A DNA stretch of 64,000 nt from Ramlibacter aurantiacus (GTDB lineage: Bacteria; Pseudomonadota; Gammaproteobacteria; Burkholderiales; Burkholderiaceae_C), in the NCBI RefSeq assembly GCF_016722895.1, contig NZ_JAEQNA010000001.1, positions 124,001 to 188,000 of the forward strand, written 5' to 3'. How positions within the stretch are numbered: position 1 is the stretch's first letter; each line of letters starts with the position of its first letter. Below are positions 52,101 through 61,200 of this stretch, piece after piece. The notes under the pieces were generated by a model. It saw only the letters and a program-made list of their open reading frames with translations, was not told the origin of the DNA and made no database searches. The translations under genes were made by a program, and so were the position numbers.

Positions 52101-52161
52101 CCCGATGATCGGGCGCGCGAGCACCAACGGGGGGGATTCTAGGGGGCTGGGCCGCCCGTGA

Positions 52162-52779
52162 TCAGTCCAGCGTCCAGACCACGCCGATGTTCAAGCCCAG
52201 CACATCGATGCCTGGGTTGGGATCCGTCATGCCGAGGTTGGAGTGATGGGTGAAGTAGGCGCCCGCGGTGACGCCGAGTCGGGCATCGAGTTGGCGGCGC
52301 CAGCCCAGGTGCGCGAACCAGTTGAAGCTGAGGTCTTGCCCCTGCCCACCCGGCACGCCCTTGGAGTTGACGAAACCGGCACCGCCGCCCACTTCGAGGA
52401 AGGCAGCCTGGCGGCCGTCGGCGGACCACAGCTGCAGCGAGGGCGCGCCCGCGAAGGCGACGTAGTAGTCCTCGGGACCGTTGCGGATGAATTCCGACAC
52501 CAGCGCCAGCCGGTGCCTGAGCACCAGCCGCTCGCCCGCCGCGCCGCGCCACACCTCGGCGAACACCGGGCTGCGCCACACGGCCTGCACCGGCACGATT
52601 CGGTATTCGTGCGGCGAGTTGTCGCGCACCTTGGCCAGCCAGCCGCTTTCGACCGCGAACTCCCAATGGTCGGCCGGATGGGGGCTGCGCGTCTGCACCT
52701 GGGCCTGGGCCTGGGCCGCCAGGGCCGCTGCACCCAGCAGCATGGCCGCGATCGCCTGCAACCGCCGCTTCGCGCTCAT
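52162..52779 (-). CDS. pagL: Lipid A 3-O-deacylase PagL-like
   Basis: 205-aa outer-membrane enzyme that removes the 3-position acyl chain of lipid A. Signal peptide LLGAAALAAQAQAQ. The catalytic motif HHSN (His178-x-Ser180) is present, and the acid 12 residues later is Asp192 where PagL normally has Glu. The ending NIGVVWTLD is typical of the barrel. It starts 4 bases after the methyltransferase stop, so the two are co-transcribed. Confidence 0.85.
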   Translation of the reverse strand: MSAKRRLQAIAAMLLGAAALAAQAQAQVQTRSPHPADHWEFAVESGWLAKVRDNSPHEYRIVPVQAVWRSPVFAEVWRGAAGERLVLRHRLALVSEFIRNGPEDYYVAFAGAPSLQLWSADGRQAAFLEVGGGAGFVNSKGVPGGQGQDLSFNWFAHLGWRRQLDARLGVTAGAYFTHHSNLGMTDPNPGIDVLGLNIGVVWTLD

Positions 52780-52783
52780 GCGA

Positions 52784-53563
52784 TCAGCCCCGCGCGCGGT
52801 ACTCGGAAAAGATGCCCAGCTCGACGTGGCGCTCGGCGTCCATCAAGCCGGCGGCCGAGAGCGTCTGCAGCACGCGGGCGGGCGGCACGCAGGCCTCGAT
52901 GGTGTCCCAGTAGTAGCGCCACAGCATGGGCGTGGAGGCCGAGCGCGACACCGCACGTGCCATCAGCGGCACGGCTCCGCGCATGTAGGCCTTGAGCAGG
53001 GTCTTGGCGATCGACCCTTCGGGGCTGGTGATCTCCAGGACCAGCAGCCGTCCGCCCGGCTTGAGCACGCGGCGGAACTCGGCGGCCGCGGCGGCGAAGT
53101 CGGCGATGTGGCGCAGCGCATATCCCATGACCAGGAAGTCGGCGCTGGCGTCGGGCACCGGAATGGACTCGGCACGACCCACGCGGCACTCGACGGGGTG
53201 CCCGTCGAAACGGGCCTGCTCCATCATCCCGGGGCTCGGGTCGACGCCCACCAGGCGCTCGGGCTGCCCGGTGATCCGCAGGATCTGGCGCGAGACCAGG
53301 CCGGTGCCCATGCCCACGTCGACCACCTGCATGCCGGGGCGCAGGCCCGCGCGCAGCAGCGCCTGGCGCCGGTACCACGAGCCCGTGCCCAGGCCCAGGA
53401 TGGCTTCCAGGCGGTTGTAGTCGACCGCGGTGTCGTCGAAGGTCTTGCGCAGGAAGGCTTCGCGCGCGGCCGGGTCGTTGCTGTCGTAGTAGGCAGGCAG
53501 CGGCGAGTGCGGCAAGGACACGGCGTCGCGCTCGGATACCGGGGTGGGGAGGGGGGATGGCAT
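52784..53563 (-). CDS. UbiE-like SAM-dependent methyltransferase
   Basis: 259 aa. Motif I VVDVGMGTGLVSRQI (~79-93), VGVDPSPGMMEQAR, then LKPGGRLLVLEI. It resembles UbiE/MenG-type C-methyltransferases but sits apart from quinone genes. Transcribed divergently from the aryl-polyene-type operon across a 138-base gap, it could modify the polyene head group, a common step in such clusters. That role is inferred from position. Confidence 0.82.
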   Translation of the reverse strand: MPSPLPTPVSERDAVSLPHSPLPAYYDSNDPAAREAFLRKTFDDTAVDYNRLEAILGLGTGSWYRRQALLRAGLRPGMQVVDVGMGTGLVSRQILRITGQPERLVGVDPSPGMMEQARFDGHPVECRVGRAESIPVPDASADFLVMGYALRHIADFAAAAAEFRRVLKPGGRLLVLEITSPEGSIAKTLLKAYMRGAVPLMARAVSRSASTPMLWRYYWDTIEACVPPARVLQTLSAAGLMDAERHVELGIFSEYRARG

Positions 53564-53701
53564 GGCTCGGCAGGTTCTTCGGGATTGTGAGCAGGATTAC
53601 CGCGAAACGCCGTCCGCGGCACAGGCGGCGCCGGGGATTGTGGCCCATGGGCTCAACTAGAATGGCGCGCTTTCTCTGCCCCTGCGGCAAGAGGCTCACG
53701 A

Positions 53702-53971
53702 ATGACGACTGCCAACAACGAATTGATCCGCGAGGTGGCGGGGCTGCTGGTCGAGGCGCTGAACCTCGAAGTCTCCCCCGAAGACATCGACCCGCAGGCG
53801 CCGCTCTATGGCGACGGACTGGGGCTCGATTCCATCGACATCCTCGAGGTGTCGCTGGTGGTGTCCAAGAAGTACGGCGTGCAGTTGCGCGCCGACGACG
53901 AGAACAACGAAAAGATCTACGCGTCGCTGGCGGCCTTGTCCGACTACATCGCCGCCCATCGGAAAGCCTGA
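53702..53971 (+). CDS. Acyl carrier protein of aryl-polyene-type cluster
   Basis: 89 aa. Phosphopantetheine attachment Ser44 in GLGLDSIDILE. A longer acidic helix than the fatty-acid ACP and the opening LIREVAGLLVEALNLEVSPE fit the ACPs (ApeE/ApeF type) of aryl polyene clusters. It is the first gene of a plus-strand operon in which nearly every junction overlaps. A TAGAAT box (53658-53663) could be the -10 of its promoter. Confidence 0.9.
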   Translation: MTTANNELIREVAGLLVEALNLEVSPEDIDPQAPLYGDGLGLDSIDILEVSLVVSKKYGVQLRADDENNEKIYASLAALSDYIAAHRKA

Positions 53972-53972
53972 G

Positions 53973-54617
53973 ATGGCCGGGCGGGCGTCGTCGTGTAGCC
54001 GATGGGCGCTTCCCGTCCTGCTGGCGGCGGCCTATGCCGTGGTGTCCCATTCCCTGATGACGCGGGCCGGCGACGCCGGCATCACGCTCCTGGTCGTGCT
54101 GGGACCCCTGGTCCTGCTGGGCATCGGCGGCCTGTGGCAGTCCGGCCGCAAGGTCCTGGCCCTGGGCTGCACGGTGGGTGCCGCACTGGCCGTTGCGGGC
54201 TTGCGCGGGCAGGCCCTTTCCCCCGCCCTGCTGTACCTGGCCCAACACGCCGGCATCCATGCGGCACTGGCGGCCTGGTTCGGCTCCACCCTGCGGCGCG
54301 GCTCACAGCCGCTGATCACGGCGCTGGCCGCGCGCGTGCATGGCGGCATGACTCCCGCCATGGCCGGCTACACGCGCCGCCTCACGGCCGTCTGGACGCT
54401 GTACTTCCTGGCCATGACCACCGCGTCCCTCTTGCTGTACGCCTGCGGCGACTTCGACCATTGGTCGCTCTTCGCCAACCTCCTCACGCCGGTGTTCACC
54501 GTGCTCATGTTCGTCGGCGAATACCTGCTGCGGTACCGCCTGCATCCCGAGTTCGACCGGGTCGGCCTGGCGGCGGGTTTCCGCGCCTGGCAGGCCAGCG
54601 GTCGGTCTCCCAAGTGA
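53973..54617 (+). CDS. Membrane protein of aryl-polyene-type cluster (ApeG/COG4648-like)
   Basis: 214 aa with about six hydrophobic helices (WALPVLLAAAYAVVSHSL...). Conserved-looking YTRRLTAVWTLYFLAMTTAS and FVGEYLLRYRLHPEFDR match the small membrane protein that usually sits between the ACP and the AMP-ligase in aryl polyene clusters. Its role is not established. Starts 1 base after the ACP stop. Confidence 0.75.
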   Translation: MAGRASSCSRWALPVLLAAAYAVVSHSLMTRAGDAGITLLVVLGPLVLLGIGGLWQSGRKVLALGCTVGAALAVAGLRGQALSPALLYLAQHAGIHAALAAWFGSTLRRGSQPLITALAARVHGGMTPAMAGYTRRLTAVWTLYFLAMTTASLLLYACGDFDHWSLFANLLTPVFTVLMFVGEYLLRYRLHPEFDRVGLAAGFRAWQASGRSPK

Positions 54618-54624
54618 GAGCCCC

Positions 54625-55989
54625 ATGCTGCAACGCTTTCCCCTGCTGAACGATCTCGGGAACCTGGACGAGCCGCTGGCCTGGCGTGCCGGCGAGCCGA
54701 TCTCGCGGCAGCGCTTCCTGGCCGACTCGCAGGGCCTGGCCGCGGCCCTGCCCGCGGGCGGGCCGGTGCTGCCGATGACGGCCGACCGCTACCACTTCGC
54801 CCTGGCGCTGGGCGCGGCCCTGCTGCGAGGACAGTCGGCGCTGATGCCGCCGAACCACACACCCGACATGGTGGCGCGCCTGCGATCGCTGTTTCCTTCG
54901 GCCTACGTGCTGGCCGACCCCGGGCAGCCGGCGCTCGCGCTGCCCACGGTGTCCTTCGGCCCGCTTGAACCAAGGCCCGCCGCTGCCGCAGTCCCGGCGC
55001 TCGCCGGCGACCACCACGCGGCCTGGGTGCTCACCTCGGGATCGACGGGCCAGCCCATGCCGCACGGCAAACACTGGGGCCCCCTGCACGCCAACGTCGG
55101 CGCCGAAGCCGCGCGCATCGCCCGCTACCTGGGCCGCCCCAGCCTGCGCGGCGTGGCCGTGGTCGGCACGGTGCCGGCCCACCACATGTACGGCTTCGAA
55201 TCCACCGTGCTGATCGGGCTGATCGGCGGGGCCTCGTTCGCGGCCGAGCGGCCGTTCTATCCGCAGGACGTGGCGAATACGCTGGCCTCGGTGCCTCGGC
55301 CGCGCGTGCTGGTCACCACGCCCCTGCACCTGAAGGCGCTGCTCGAGTCGGGCGTGGAGGTGCCGCCGACCGACCTGGTGATCAGCGCCACCGCGCCCCT
55401 GTCGCCACAGCTGGCCGCGCGCGCCGAAGCCGTGTGCGGTGGCCTGCTCATGGAGATCTACGGGTGTACGGAGGCGGGCCAGGTGGCCAGCCGCCGCACG
55501 GTCGAAGGCCCCGAGTGGGAAACCTTCGACGAGCTGCGCCTCCGGGGCAATGGCGAGTTCGTCACCGTCAGCGGCGGCCATGTGCCCGAGCCCACCCGCC
55601 TGGGCGACGTGCTCGACGTGATCTCGCCCACGCGCTTCCGGCTGCTGGGCCGCTCCAACGACCTGATCAACGTGGCCGGCAAGCGCAGTTCGCTGTCGCA
55701 CCTGAACCACCATCTCAACAGCATCGACGGCGTTCACGACGGCGTCTTCTTCCTGCCCCGCGAAGGGCACGGTGAAGAGGCCGTGCGGCTGGTGGCGCTG
55801 GTGGTCGCGCCCGAGCTCAGCGACTCGGCGCTGCGGTCCGCACTGCGCGAGCGCGTGGATGCCGCCTTCCTGCCCCGGCGCATCGTGCGCGTGCGGTCGC
55901 TGCCGCGCGATGCCACCGGCAAGCTGCCGGCGCAACGCCTGGCCGAGTGGGCCGCCGCGCTGCTGGCGGCGCCGGCTTCGCGCTTTTGA
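54625..55989 (+). CDS. AMP-dependent acyl/aryl ligase (ApeH-like)
   Basis: 454-aa adenylate-forming enzyme. ATP loop VLTSGSTGQPMPHGKHW (~136-152), MEIYGCTEAGQVASR, and the C-terminal Lys in DATGKLPAQRL. In aryl polyene clusters the ligase activates 4-hydroxybenzoate and loads the ACP; here that is inferred from context. Shorter than usual CoA ligases, as for ApeH. Confidence 0.87.
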   Translation: MLQRFPLLNDLGNLDEPLAWRAGEPISRQRFLADSQGLAAALPAGGPVLPMTADRYHFALALGAALLRGQSALMPPNHTPDMVARLRSLFPSAYVLADPGQPALALPTVSFGPLEPRPAAAAVPALAGDHHAAWVLTSGSTGQPMPHGKHWGPLHANVGAEAARIARYLGRPSLRGVAVVGTVPAHHMYGFESTVLIGLIGGASFAAERPFYPQDVANTLASVPRPRVLVTTPLHLKALLESGVEVPPTDLVISATAPLSPQLAARAEAVCGGLLMEIYGCTEAGQVASRRTVEGPEWETFDELRLRGNGEFVTVSGGHVPEPTRLGDVLDVISPTRFRLLGRSNDLINVAGKRSSLSHLNHHLNSIDGVHDGVFFLPREGHGEEAVRLVALVVAPELSDSALRSALRERVDAAFLPRRIVRVRSLPRDATGKLPAQRLAEWAAALLAAPASRF

Positions 55990-55997
55990 GGCCGGCC

Positions 55998-56321
55998 GTG
56001 CAGTCGGTGCCGATCGCGCTGCCGCTGGCGCACCCGGCCTTCGAGGGCCACTTCCCGGGGCAACCGCTGTTGCCGGGCGTGGTGCTGCTGTCGGAGGCGC
56101 TCGAGGTGCTGCTGCCGCTGTGTCCCGCGCAAAGCACGCCCGTGTTGTCGCAAGCCAAGTTCCTCGCGCCCGTGCGACCGGGCGCCGCGCTCGAGCTGCG
56201 CTGGGCGCCACGCGCGCAGGGATGGCGCTTCGAACTGTGGCGACACGCCCTTGGCGACAGCGAAGGCGGCGTTCTCGCGGCCACCGGGCAACTCGACGTG
56301 CCCGGCGGGAGCAACGCGTGA
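55998..56321 (+). CDS. Hotdog-fold 3-hydroxyacyl-ACP dehydratase-like protein (ApeI-like)
   Basis: 107 aa from GTG 55998 (TTG 55986 overlapping the previous stop is the alternative). The motif HPAFEGHFPGQPLLPGVVLL with the catalytic-type His is that of FabZ/FabA relatives. ApeI works with ApeP as a dehydratase pair; an ApeP-like gene starts at 63951. Confidence 0.83.
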   Translation: MQSVPIALPLAHPAFEGHFPGQPLLPGVVLLSEALEVLLPLCPAQSTPVLSQAKFLAPVRPGAALELRWAPRAQGWRFELWRHALGDSEGGVLAATGQLDVPGGSNA

Positions 56322-57319
56322 GCGGCTCGAGACGCGAAGCGGCGCCCTCGAACTGGGCCAGCCAGTCCGAGCGCGGCAGCCTGGCGCTCATTCGCGCCAT
56401 GCGCTGGATTGCGGTGGCCCTGGGCCGGCCGGTGGCCCGCGCACTGCTGCACCCCATCGCCGCGTACTTCCTGCTGTTCGGTGGCCCAGCCACAAGGGCG
56501 TCCGCCGCCTACCTGCGGCGCGTGCTCGGGCGCCGCCCGGGCTGGCGTGAGCGCTATCGCCACATCCACCGCTTCGCCGCCACCGTGCTCGACCGCGTCT
56601 ACCTGTTGCGAGAAGAGGGACGCGGCTTCGAGGTCGAGGTGAGCGGCGCCGACGCGCTCGACCAGGTGCTGGCGCATGGCCGCGGCGCCCTGCTGATCGG
56701 CGCGCACCTGGGCAGCTTCGAGGCGCTGCGCGCGCTGGGCCGGTCGCGTCGGGGGCTGCGCGTGGCCATGTGCATGTACGAGCACAACGCCCGCAAGATC
56801 AACGCGGTGCTGCAGGCCATCGCACCGCAGGCCGAGCTGCGCGTCATCGGCCTGGGGCGGCTCGAATCCATGCTCGAACTGCGCGACTGGCTGCAGGCGG
56901 GCGGCGTCGCCGGGGTGCTGGCCGACCGTGGCCTGCCGGCGGGCATGTCCGCGGGCCGTTCGCGCAACGTGTCCGTGCCCTTCCTCGGCTCGCCAGCCCT
57001 GTTTCCCGACGGCCCCTTCCGGCTGGCCGCCATGCTGCGATGCCCGGTCGTGTTCATGGCCGGGCTCTACGAGGGCGGCGCACGCTACCACCTGCAATTC
57101 GACGAGCTCGCCGATTTCAGCGCGGTGGCGGCCGGCCCCGCGCGCGAAGCGGCCATCGAGCAGGCGCTGCGGCACTACGCCGCGGTGCTCGAACGCCAGT
57201 GCCGCCGGTCCCCCTACAACTGGTTCAATTTCTATGACTTCTGGGCGGGCGCTCGCGACGCGAAGCCCGTCGCAGCCGCGCAGCCGCATGAGCCCCCGAC
57301 CTCCCACGCCCGCTTCTGA
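56318..57319 (+). CDS. Lysophospholipid-type acyltransferase (LpxL/HtrB-like)
   Basis: 333 aa from GTG 56318, overlapping the previous stop (GTGA). Residues ~110-260 carry the acyltransferase HxxxxE motif (LLIGAHLGSFEALRAL) and GVLADRGLPAGM. One N-terminal hydrophobic stretch (HPIAAYFLLFGG). In aryl polyene clusters such enzymes attach the polyene to a lipid anchor. Extends 32 bases into the next gene. Confidence 0.85.
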   Translation: MSGSRREAAPSNWASQSERGSLALIRAMRWIAVALGRPVARALLHPIAAYFLLFGGPATRASAAYLRRVLGRRPGWRERYRHIHRFAATVLDRVYLLREEGRGFEVEVSGADALDQVLAHGRGALLIGAHLGSFEALRALGRSRRGLRVAMCMYEHNARKINAVLQAIAPQAELRVIGLGRLESMLELRDWLQAGGVAGVLADRGLPAGMSAGRSRNVSVPFLGSPALFPDGPFRLAAMLRCPVVFMAGLYEGGARYHLQFDELADFSAVAAGPAREAAIEQALRHYAAVLERQCRRSPYNWFNFYDFWAGARDAKPVAAAQPHEPPTSHARF

Positions 57320-57932
57320 CGTCCGCCGCCGCATGCTGGCGGCCCTGGCGGGGCTGGCCTTGTGGCCGGCCGCGCCGCTGGCCTCGCGGGCGGCCGGCTT
57401 CGACCTGGCCGCCCTCACCCGCCTGCTGGGGCGCAACGAATCGGGCGAGGCGCTGTTCCGCGAGGAGCGGCATGTGGCGCAGATCGACCAGCTTCTGCAT
57501 GCCAGCGGCCGACTGAGCTTCAGCGCGCCCGATGTGTTCGTGCGCGAGACGCTGCAGCCCCGTCGGGAGCGCATGGCCGTGAACGGCAACCGGCTCACGC
57601 TCACGCAGGGCGGCCGCACCCGCACCATGGCCCTGGACGCCACGCCCGAGGCGCTGGTGATGGTCGAGGCGATCCGCGGCACCCTGACCGGCCGGCGCGA
57701 CGTGCTCGAGAAGCACTTCGAGGTGAGGCTGTCCGGCGACGCCGCGCTGTGGCAGCTGGAGCTGGTGCCGCGCGATACCCAGGTCCGCGCGCAGGTCCCG
57801 CTGCTGCGCCTGACCGGGCAGCAGGCCCAGGTGCGCGAGCTGCGCGTGTCCATGGCCAACGGCGACCGGTCGGTGATGCAGATCGAACCGCTGGACGGGC
57901 GCACCAGCGCCCCCGCCACCCCGCGCCCGTGA
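57288..57932 (+). CDS. LolA-like outer-membrane lipoprotein carrier protein
   Basis: 214 aa from ATG 57288. Signal peptide after a polar start (RRRMLAALAGLALWPAAPLASRAAG). FREERHVAQIDQLLHASGRL and RETLQPRRERMAVNGNRL fit the LolA-like proteins that accompany MMPL exporters in aryl polyene clusters, presumably shuttling a lipid product across the periplasm. Confidence 0.82.
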   Translation: MSPRPPTPASDVRRRMLAALAGLALWPAAPLASRAAGFDLAALTRLLGRNESGEALFREERHVAQIDQLLHASGRLSFSAPDVFVRETLQPRRERMAVNGNRLTLTQGGRTRTMALDATPEALVMVEAIRGTLTGRRDVLEKHFEVRLSGDAALWQLELVPRDTQVRAQVPLLRLTGQQAQVRELRVSMANGDRSVMQIEPLDGRTSAPATPRP

Positions 57933-60361
57933 AGCCTTCGCGTCCTCGCTGGCAGGACCCTGCCGTCTGGTCCTGGCTCGTGCTGATGGCGCTGGGCCTG
58001 TGGCTGTGCGTACGCGCCACCTATGTGGCGGACATGTCGGCCTTCCTGCCGGCCCAACCGCGCGCCGAGCAGCAACTGCTGGTGTCCCAGCTGCAGGCCG
58101 GCGCCACCTCGCGGGTGCTGCTGGTGGGACTGCGCGGCGGCGATGCGCCGGGGCGTGCCGAGGCCTCGCGCCGGCTGGCGCAGGCGCTGCGGGCGAGCGG
58201 CGCGTTCGAGAGCGTGAACAACGGCGACAACGCGGGCCAGGAAGCGCTCGGACGGGTGCTGTTCGAGCACCGGTACCTGCTCAGCCCGGCGATCGATGCC
58301 CAGCGCTTCACCGTGGAGGGCCTGCGCGAGGCGCTGCTGGACACCGCCAGCCTGCTCGGCACGCCTGCCGGTGCCGCCCTCGGGCCCCTGGTCTGGCGCG
58401 ATCCGACGGGCGAGGTGGTCCGCATCGCCGAAACCATGATCCCCGCGTCGGCGCCGCGCATGGAACACGGTGTCTGGATGTCGCGCACCGAGCCGCGCGC
58501 GCTGCTGCTGGCGACCAGCCGGGCCGACGGCTCCGATCTGGACGGCCAGGCCCGGGCGCAGGACACCGTGCGGCGCGCGTTCGAGGCCCTGCGCCTGCCC
58601 GCCCTGCAGCTGGAGCTGTCCGGCCCCGGCACCTTCGCCGTGCAGTCACGCGCCGCGGTGCAGGCGGAAGTGGAGCGCCTGGCGCTGCTGGACACCGTGG
58701 CCCTGCTGGGGCTGCTGCTGGTGGCCTTCGGGCGGCTGCTGCCGCTGGGGCTGGCGCTGCTGCCCGTCGCCAGCGGGGTGGTCGCCGGCATCGTCGCGGT
58801 CCACGCGGTGGCCGGCCAGGTGCACGGCATCACCCTCGGGTTCGGCATCACGCTGATCGGCGAGGCGGTGGACTACGGCATCTACTACCTGGTGCAGGCG
58901 CGGCAGCACGGGCGGGCCGGCTGGCTGCGGACGCAGTGGCCCACCGTGCGGCTGGGGCTGCTGACCTCGGTGGCGGGGTTCGCGGCACTGGCGGTGGCCG
59001 GCTTCTCGGGACTGGCGCAACTGGGCGTGTTCGCGGTCAGCGGCCTGGTCGCCGCGGCGCTCACCACGCGCTTCCTGCTGCCGGTGCTGGCGCCGCAAGG
59101 CACGGCGGGCCGGGGACTGCGCCCGCATTTCGGCCGCGCCCTGGGCCAGCTGTCGGCACGTGCACCGGCCTGGCGCACACCGCTCGCGCTGGCGGTGCTG
59201 GCCGGTGCGGCCTTGCTGCTGGCGCTGCCTTCGCCCTGGCGCGGCACCCTGGCCGGCCTGAGCCCGATTCCGCAGGAGGCGCTGGCGCTCGATGCGTCGC
59301 TGCGGGCCGACCTGGGCGCCAGCGAATCAGGCCTGCTGGTGGCGGTGCAGGGGCCGGACGAGGGATCGGTGCTGCAGGCCGCCGAGCGCGCGGGCGAACG
59401 GCTGGACGCCCTGGTGGCGCAGGGGCGCCTGCTCGGCTACCAGTCCCCGGCCACCCTGCTGCCCAGTCCGGCGACCCAGCTCGCCCGGCGCGGCGCCCTG
59501 CCCGAGGAATCGGTGCTGCGCCAGCGCCTGGAAACCGCCGCCGCCGGCGGGCCGTTCCCGCCGGCGCGCCTGTCCGGTTTCATCGCCGACGTGCAGGCCC
59601 AGCGCAGTCGCGAGCCGCTGCGCCCGCAAGACCTGGCCGGCACCCCCTTGGCCACGGCGCTGGCGGCGCAGCTGGTCCCCGGCCGCGACGGCTCGCCCTG
59701 GCAGGCCTTGATCCAGCTGCAGCTGGCGGACGAAGCGCCCGCAGGCGCGAACGGCGCGGCGGCGCCCGTGCTCACGGCGGCCGAGCTGCGCCAGGCGCTG
59801 CAGCCGCTGCCGGGGGTGCAGGTGCTGCACGTCAAGACCGAGATCGACGCCATCTACGCCGACTACCTGCAGGAGGCGCTGAAGCTCTCCCTGCTCGGCG
59901 CCCTGGCCGTGGTGGCGCTGCTGGCCGCCCAATTGCGCGACGGCCGCCGTTTGCTGCGGGTGCTGGCCCCGCTGGCCGGCAGCACCGTGGCGGTGCTGGC
60001 CGCCTTCACCCTCGCCGGGGTCGCCCTGGGCGTGCTGCACCTGGTGGGGCTGCTGCTGGTGGTGGCCATCGGCTCCAACTACGCCCTGTTCTTCGATCAC
60101 CTGCAGGTTCACGGGCAGGCGGACCCCGAAACGCTGGCCTCGCTGCTGATCGCCAACCTCACCACCGTGGCGTCCTTCGCGATCCTGGCGACGGCCGACA
60201 TTCCCGCCCTCGCCGCCGTGGGCCAGACCGTGGCCCCCGGCGCCGCGTTGTCGCTGCTGCTGGCCGCCGCGTTCTGCCGGGGCGGCCCCGCGAATGCCCA
60301 TGGGAGAATCGCCGCCACGGCTGAGCCGCTCCAGCCGCAGCGCGAGACCCGAACCCCGTGA
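57929..60361 (+). CDS. MMPL/RND-type exporter
   Basis: 810 aa from GTG 57929 (GTGA overlap). It has about 12 membrane helices in two halves (~15-35 plus ~250-420; ~430-450 plus ~645-790) and two large periplasmic loops. GFGITLIGEAVDYGIYYLVQAR and VVAIGSNYALFFDHLQ carry the proton-relay acid region of the MMPL family. Matches the cluster's lipid/polyene exporter. Confidence 0.88.
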   Translation: MKPSRPRWQDPAVWSWLVLMALGLWLCVRATYVADMSAFLPAQPRAEQQLLVSQLQAGATSRVLLVGLRGGDAPGRAEASRRLAQALRASGAFESVNNGDNAGQEALGRVLFEHRYLLSPAIDAQRFTVEGLREALLDTASLLGTPAGAALGPLVWRDPTGEVVRIAETMIPASAPRMEHGVWMSRTEPRALLLATSRADGSDLDGQARAQDTVRRAFEALRLPALQLELSGPGTFAVQSRAAVQAEVERLALLDTVALLGLLLVAFGRLLPLGLALLPVASGVVAGIVAVHAVAGQVHGITLGFGITLIGEAVDYGIYYLVQARQHGRAGWLRTQWPTVRLGLLTSVAGFAALAVAGFSGLAQLGVFAVSGLVAAALTTRFLLPVLAPQGTAGRGLRPHFGRALGQLSARAPAWRTPLALAVLAGAALLLALPSPWRGTLAGLSPIPQEALALDASLRADLGASESGLLVAVQGPDEGSVLQAAERAGERLDALVAQGRLLGYQSPATLLPSPATQLARRGALPEESVLRQRLETAAAGGPFPPARLSGFIADVQAQRSREPLRPQDLAGTPLATALAAQLVPGRDGSPWQALIQLQLADEAPAGANGAAAPVLTAAELRQALQPLPGVQVLHVKTEIDAIYADYLQEALKLSLLGALAVVALLAAQLRDGRRLLRVLAPLAGSTVAVLAAFTLAGVALGVLHLVGLLLVVAIGSNYALFFDHLQVHGQADPETLASLLIANLTTVASFAILATADIPALAAVGQTVAPGAALSLLLAAAFCRGGPANAHGRIAATAEPLQPQRETRTP

Positions 60362-61200
60362 CCTTTCCGATTGCACCCACTGGCCGCCCGCCGTGGCGGC
60401 CCACGCCGCTGCTGCGGGTCACGGCAGCGGTCCACCTGGGCGCCGTTGCCGGACTGCTGGCCGCGCCCGCCTCCTGGCCCTGGACGCTTGCCGCCCTGGG
60501 CCTGAACCATGCGTTGCTCACCGCCACCGGCCTCTGGCCCCGCTCCACCGCCCTGGGCGAGAACCTGGTGCGGCTGCCGCCCGCCGCCGCCGCGCGCGGG
60601 GAAATCGGGCTGACCATCGACGACGGGCCCGACCCGGCCGTCACGCCGGTGGTGCTCGACCTGCTCGACCGGCTGGACGTGCGCGCCACTTTCTTCTGCA
60701 TCGCCGGGCGCGCCCGCGCGCACCCGCAACTGGTGCGCGAGATCGTTCGGCGGGGCCACAGCGTGCAGAACCACAGCCGCATCCACCGGCACGACTTCTC
60801 CCTGCTCGGCCCGCGCGGGTTCGCCCGCGAGATCGAGGGCGCGCAAGCCATCCTGGGCGACATCACCGGGCAGCCGCCCACGCTGTTCCGCGCCCCGGCG
60901 GGGCTGCGCAATCCCTTTCTTGCGCCGGTGCTGCACCGCCTGGGCCTGACCCTGGTCAGCTGGACGCGGCGCGGCTACGACACCCGCGAGACAGATCCCC
61001 GCAAGGTGCAGGCGCGCCTGTTGCGCGGACTGGCCGCAGGCGACATCCTGCTGCTGCACGACGGCAACGCCGCACGCACCCCCGGCGGGCGGCCGGTGCT
61101 GCTCGACGTGCTGCCGGCACTCGCGGCACGAGCGCATGACCGTGGCCTGCGCCTGGTCACCCTGCCGGCTGCCCTTGATCCCGAACCGTTTTCGACGTGA
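60358..61200 (+). CDS. Polysaccharide deacetylase (NodB-type)
   Basis: 280 aa with GTG start overlapping the exporter stop. Two hydrophobic N-terminal segments (~20-55) anchor it. The NodB domain (~80-260) has LTIDDGPDPAVTP (metal Asp), GHSVQNHSRIHRH (metal His) and RAPAGLRNP. It is likely a metal-dependent N- or O-deacetylase acting outside the inner membrane. It occupies the place where many aryl polyene clusters have a glycosyltransferase. Confidence 0.88.
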   Translation: MTFPIAPTGRPPWRPTPLLRVTAAVHLGAVAGLLAAPASWPWTLAALGLNHALLTATGLWPRSTALGENLVRLPPAAAARGEIGLTIDDGPDPAVTPVVLDLLDRLDVRATFFCIAGRARAHPQLVREIVRRGHSVQNHSRIHRHDFSLLGPRGFAREIEGAQAILGDITGQPPTLFRAPAGLRNPFLAPVLHRLGLTLVSWTRRGYDTRETDPRKVQARLLRGLAAGDILLLHDGNAARTPGGRPVLLDVLPALAARAHDRGLRLVTLPAALDPEPFST

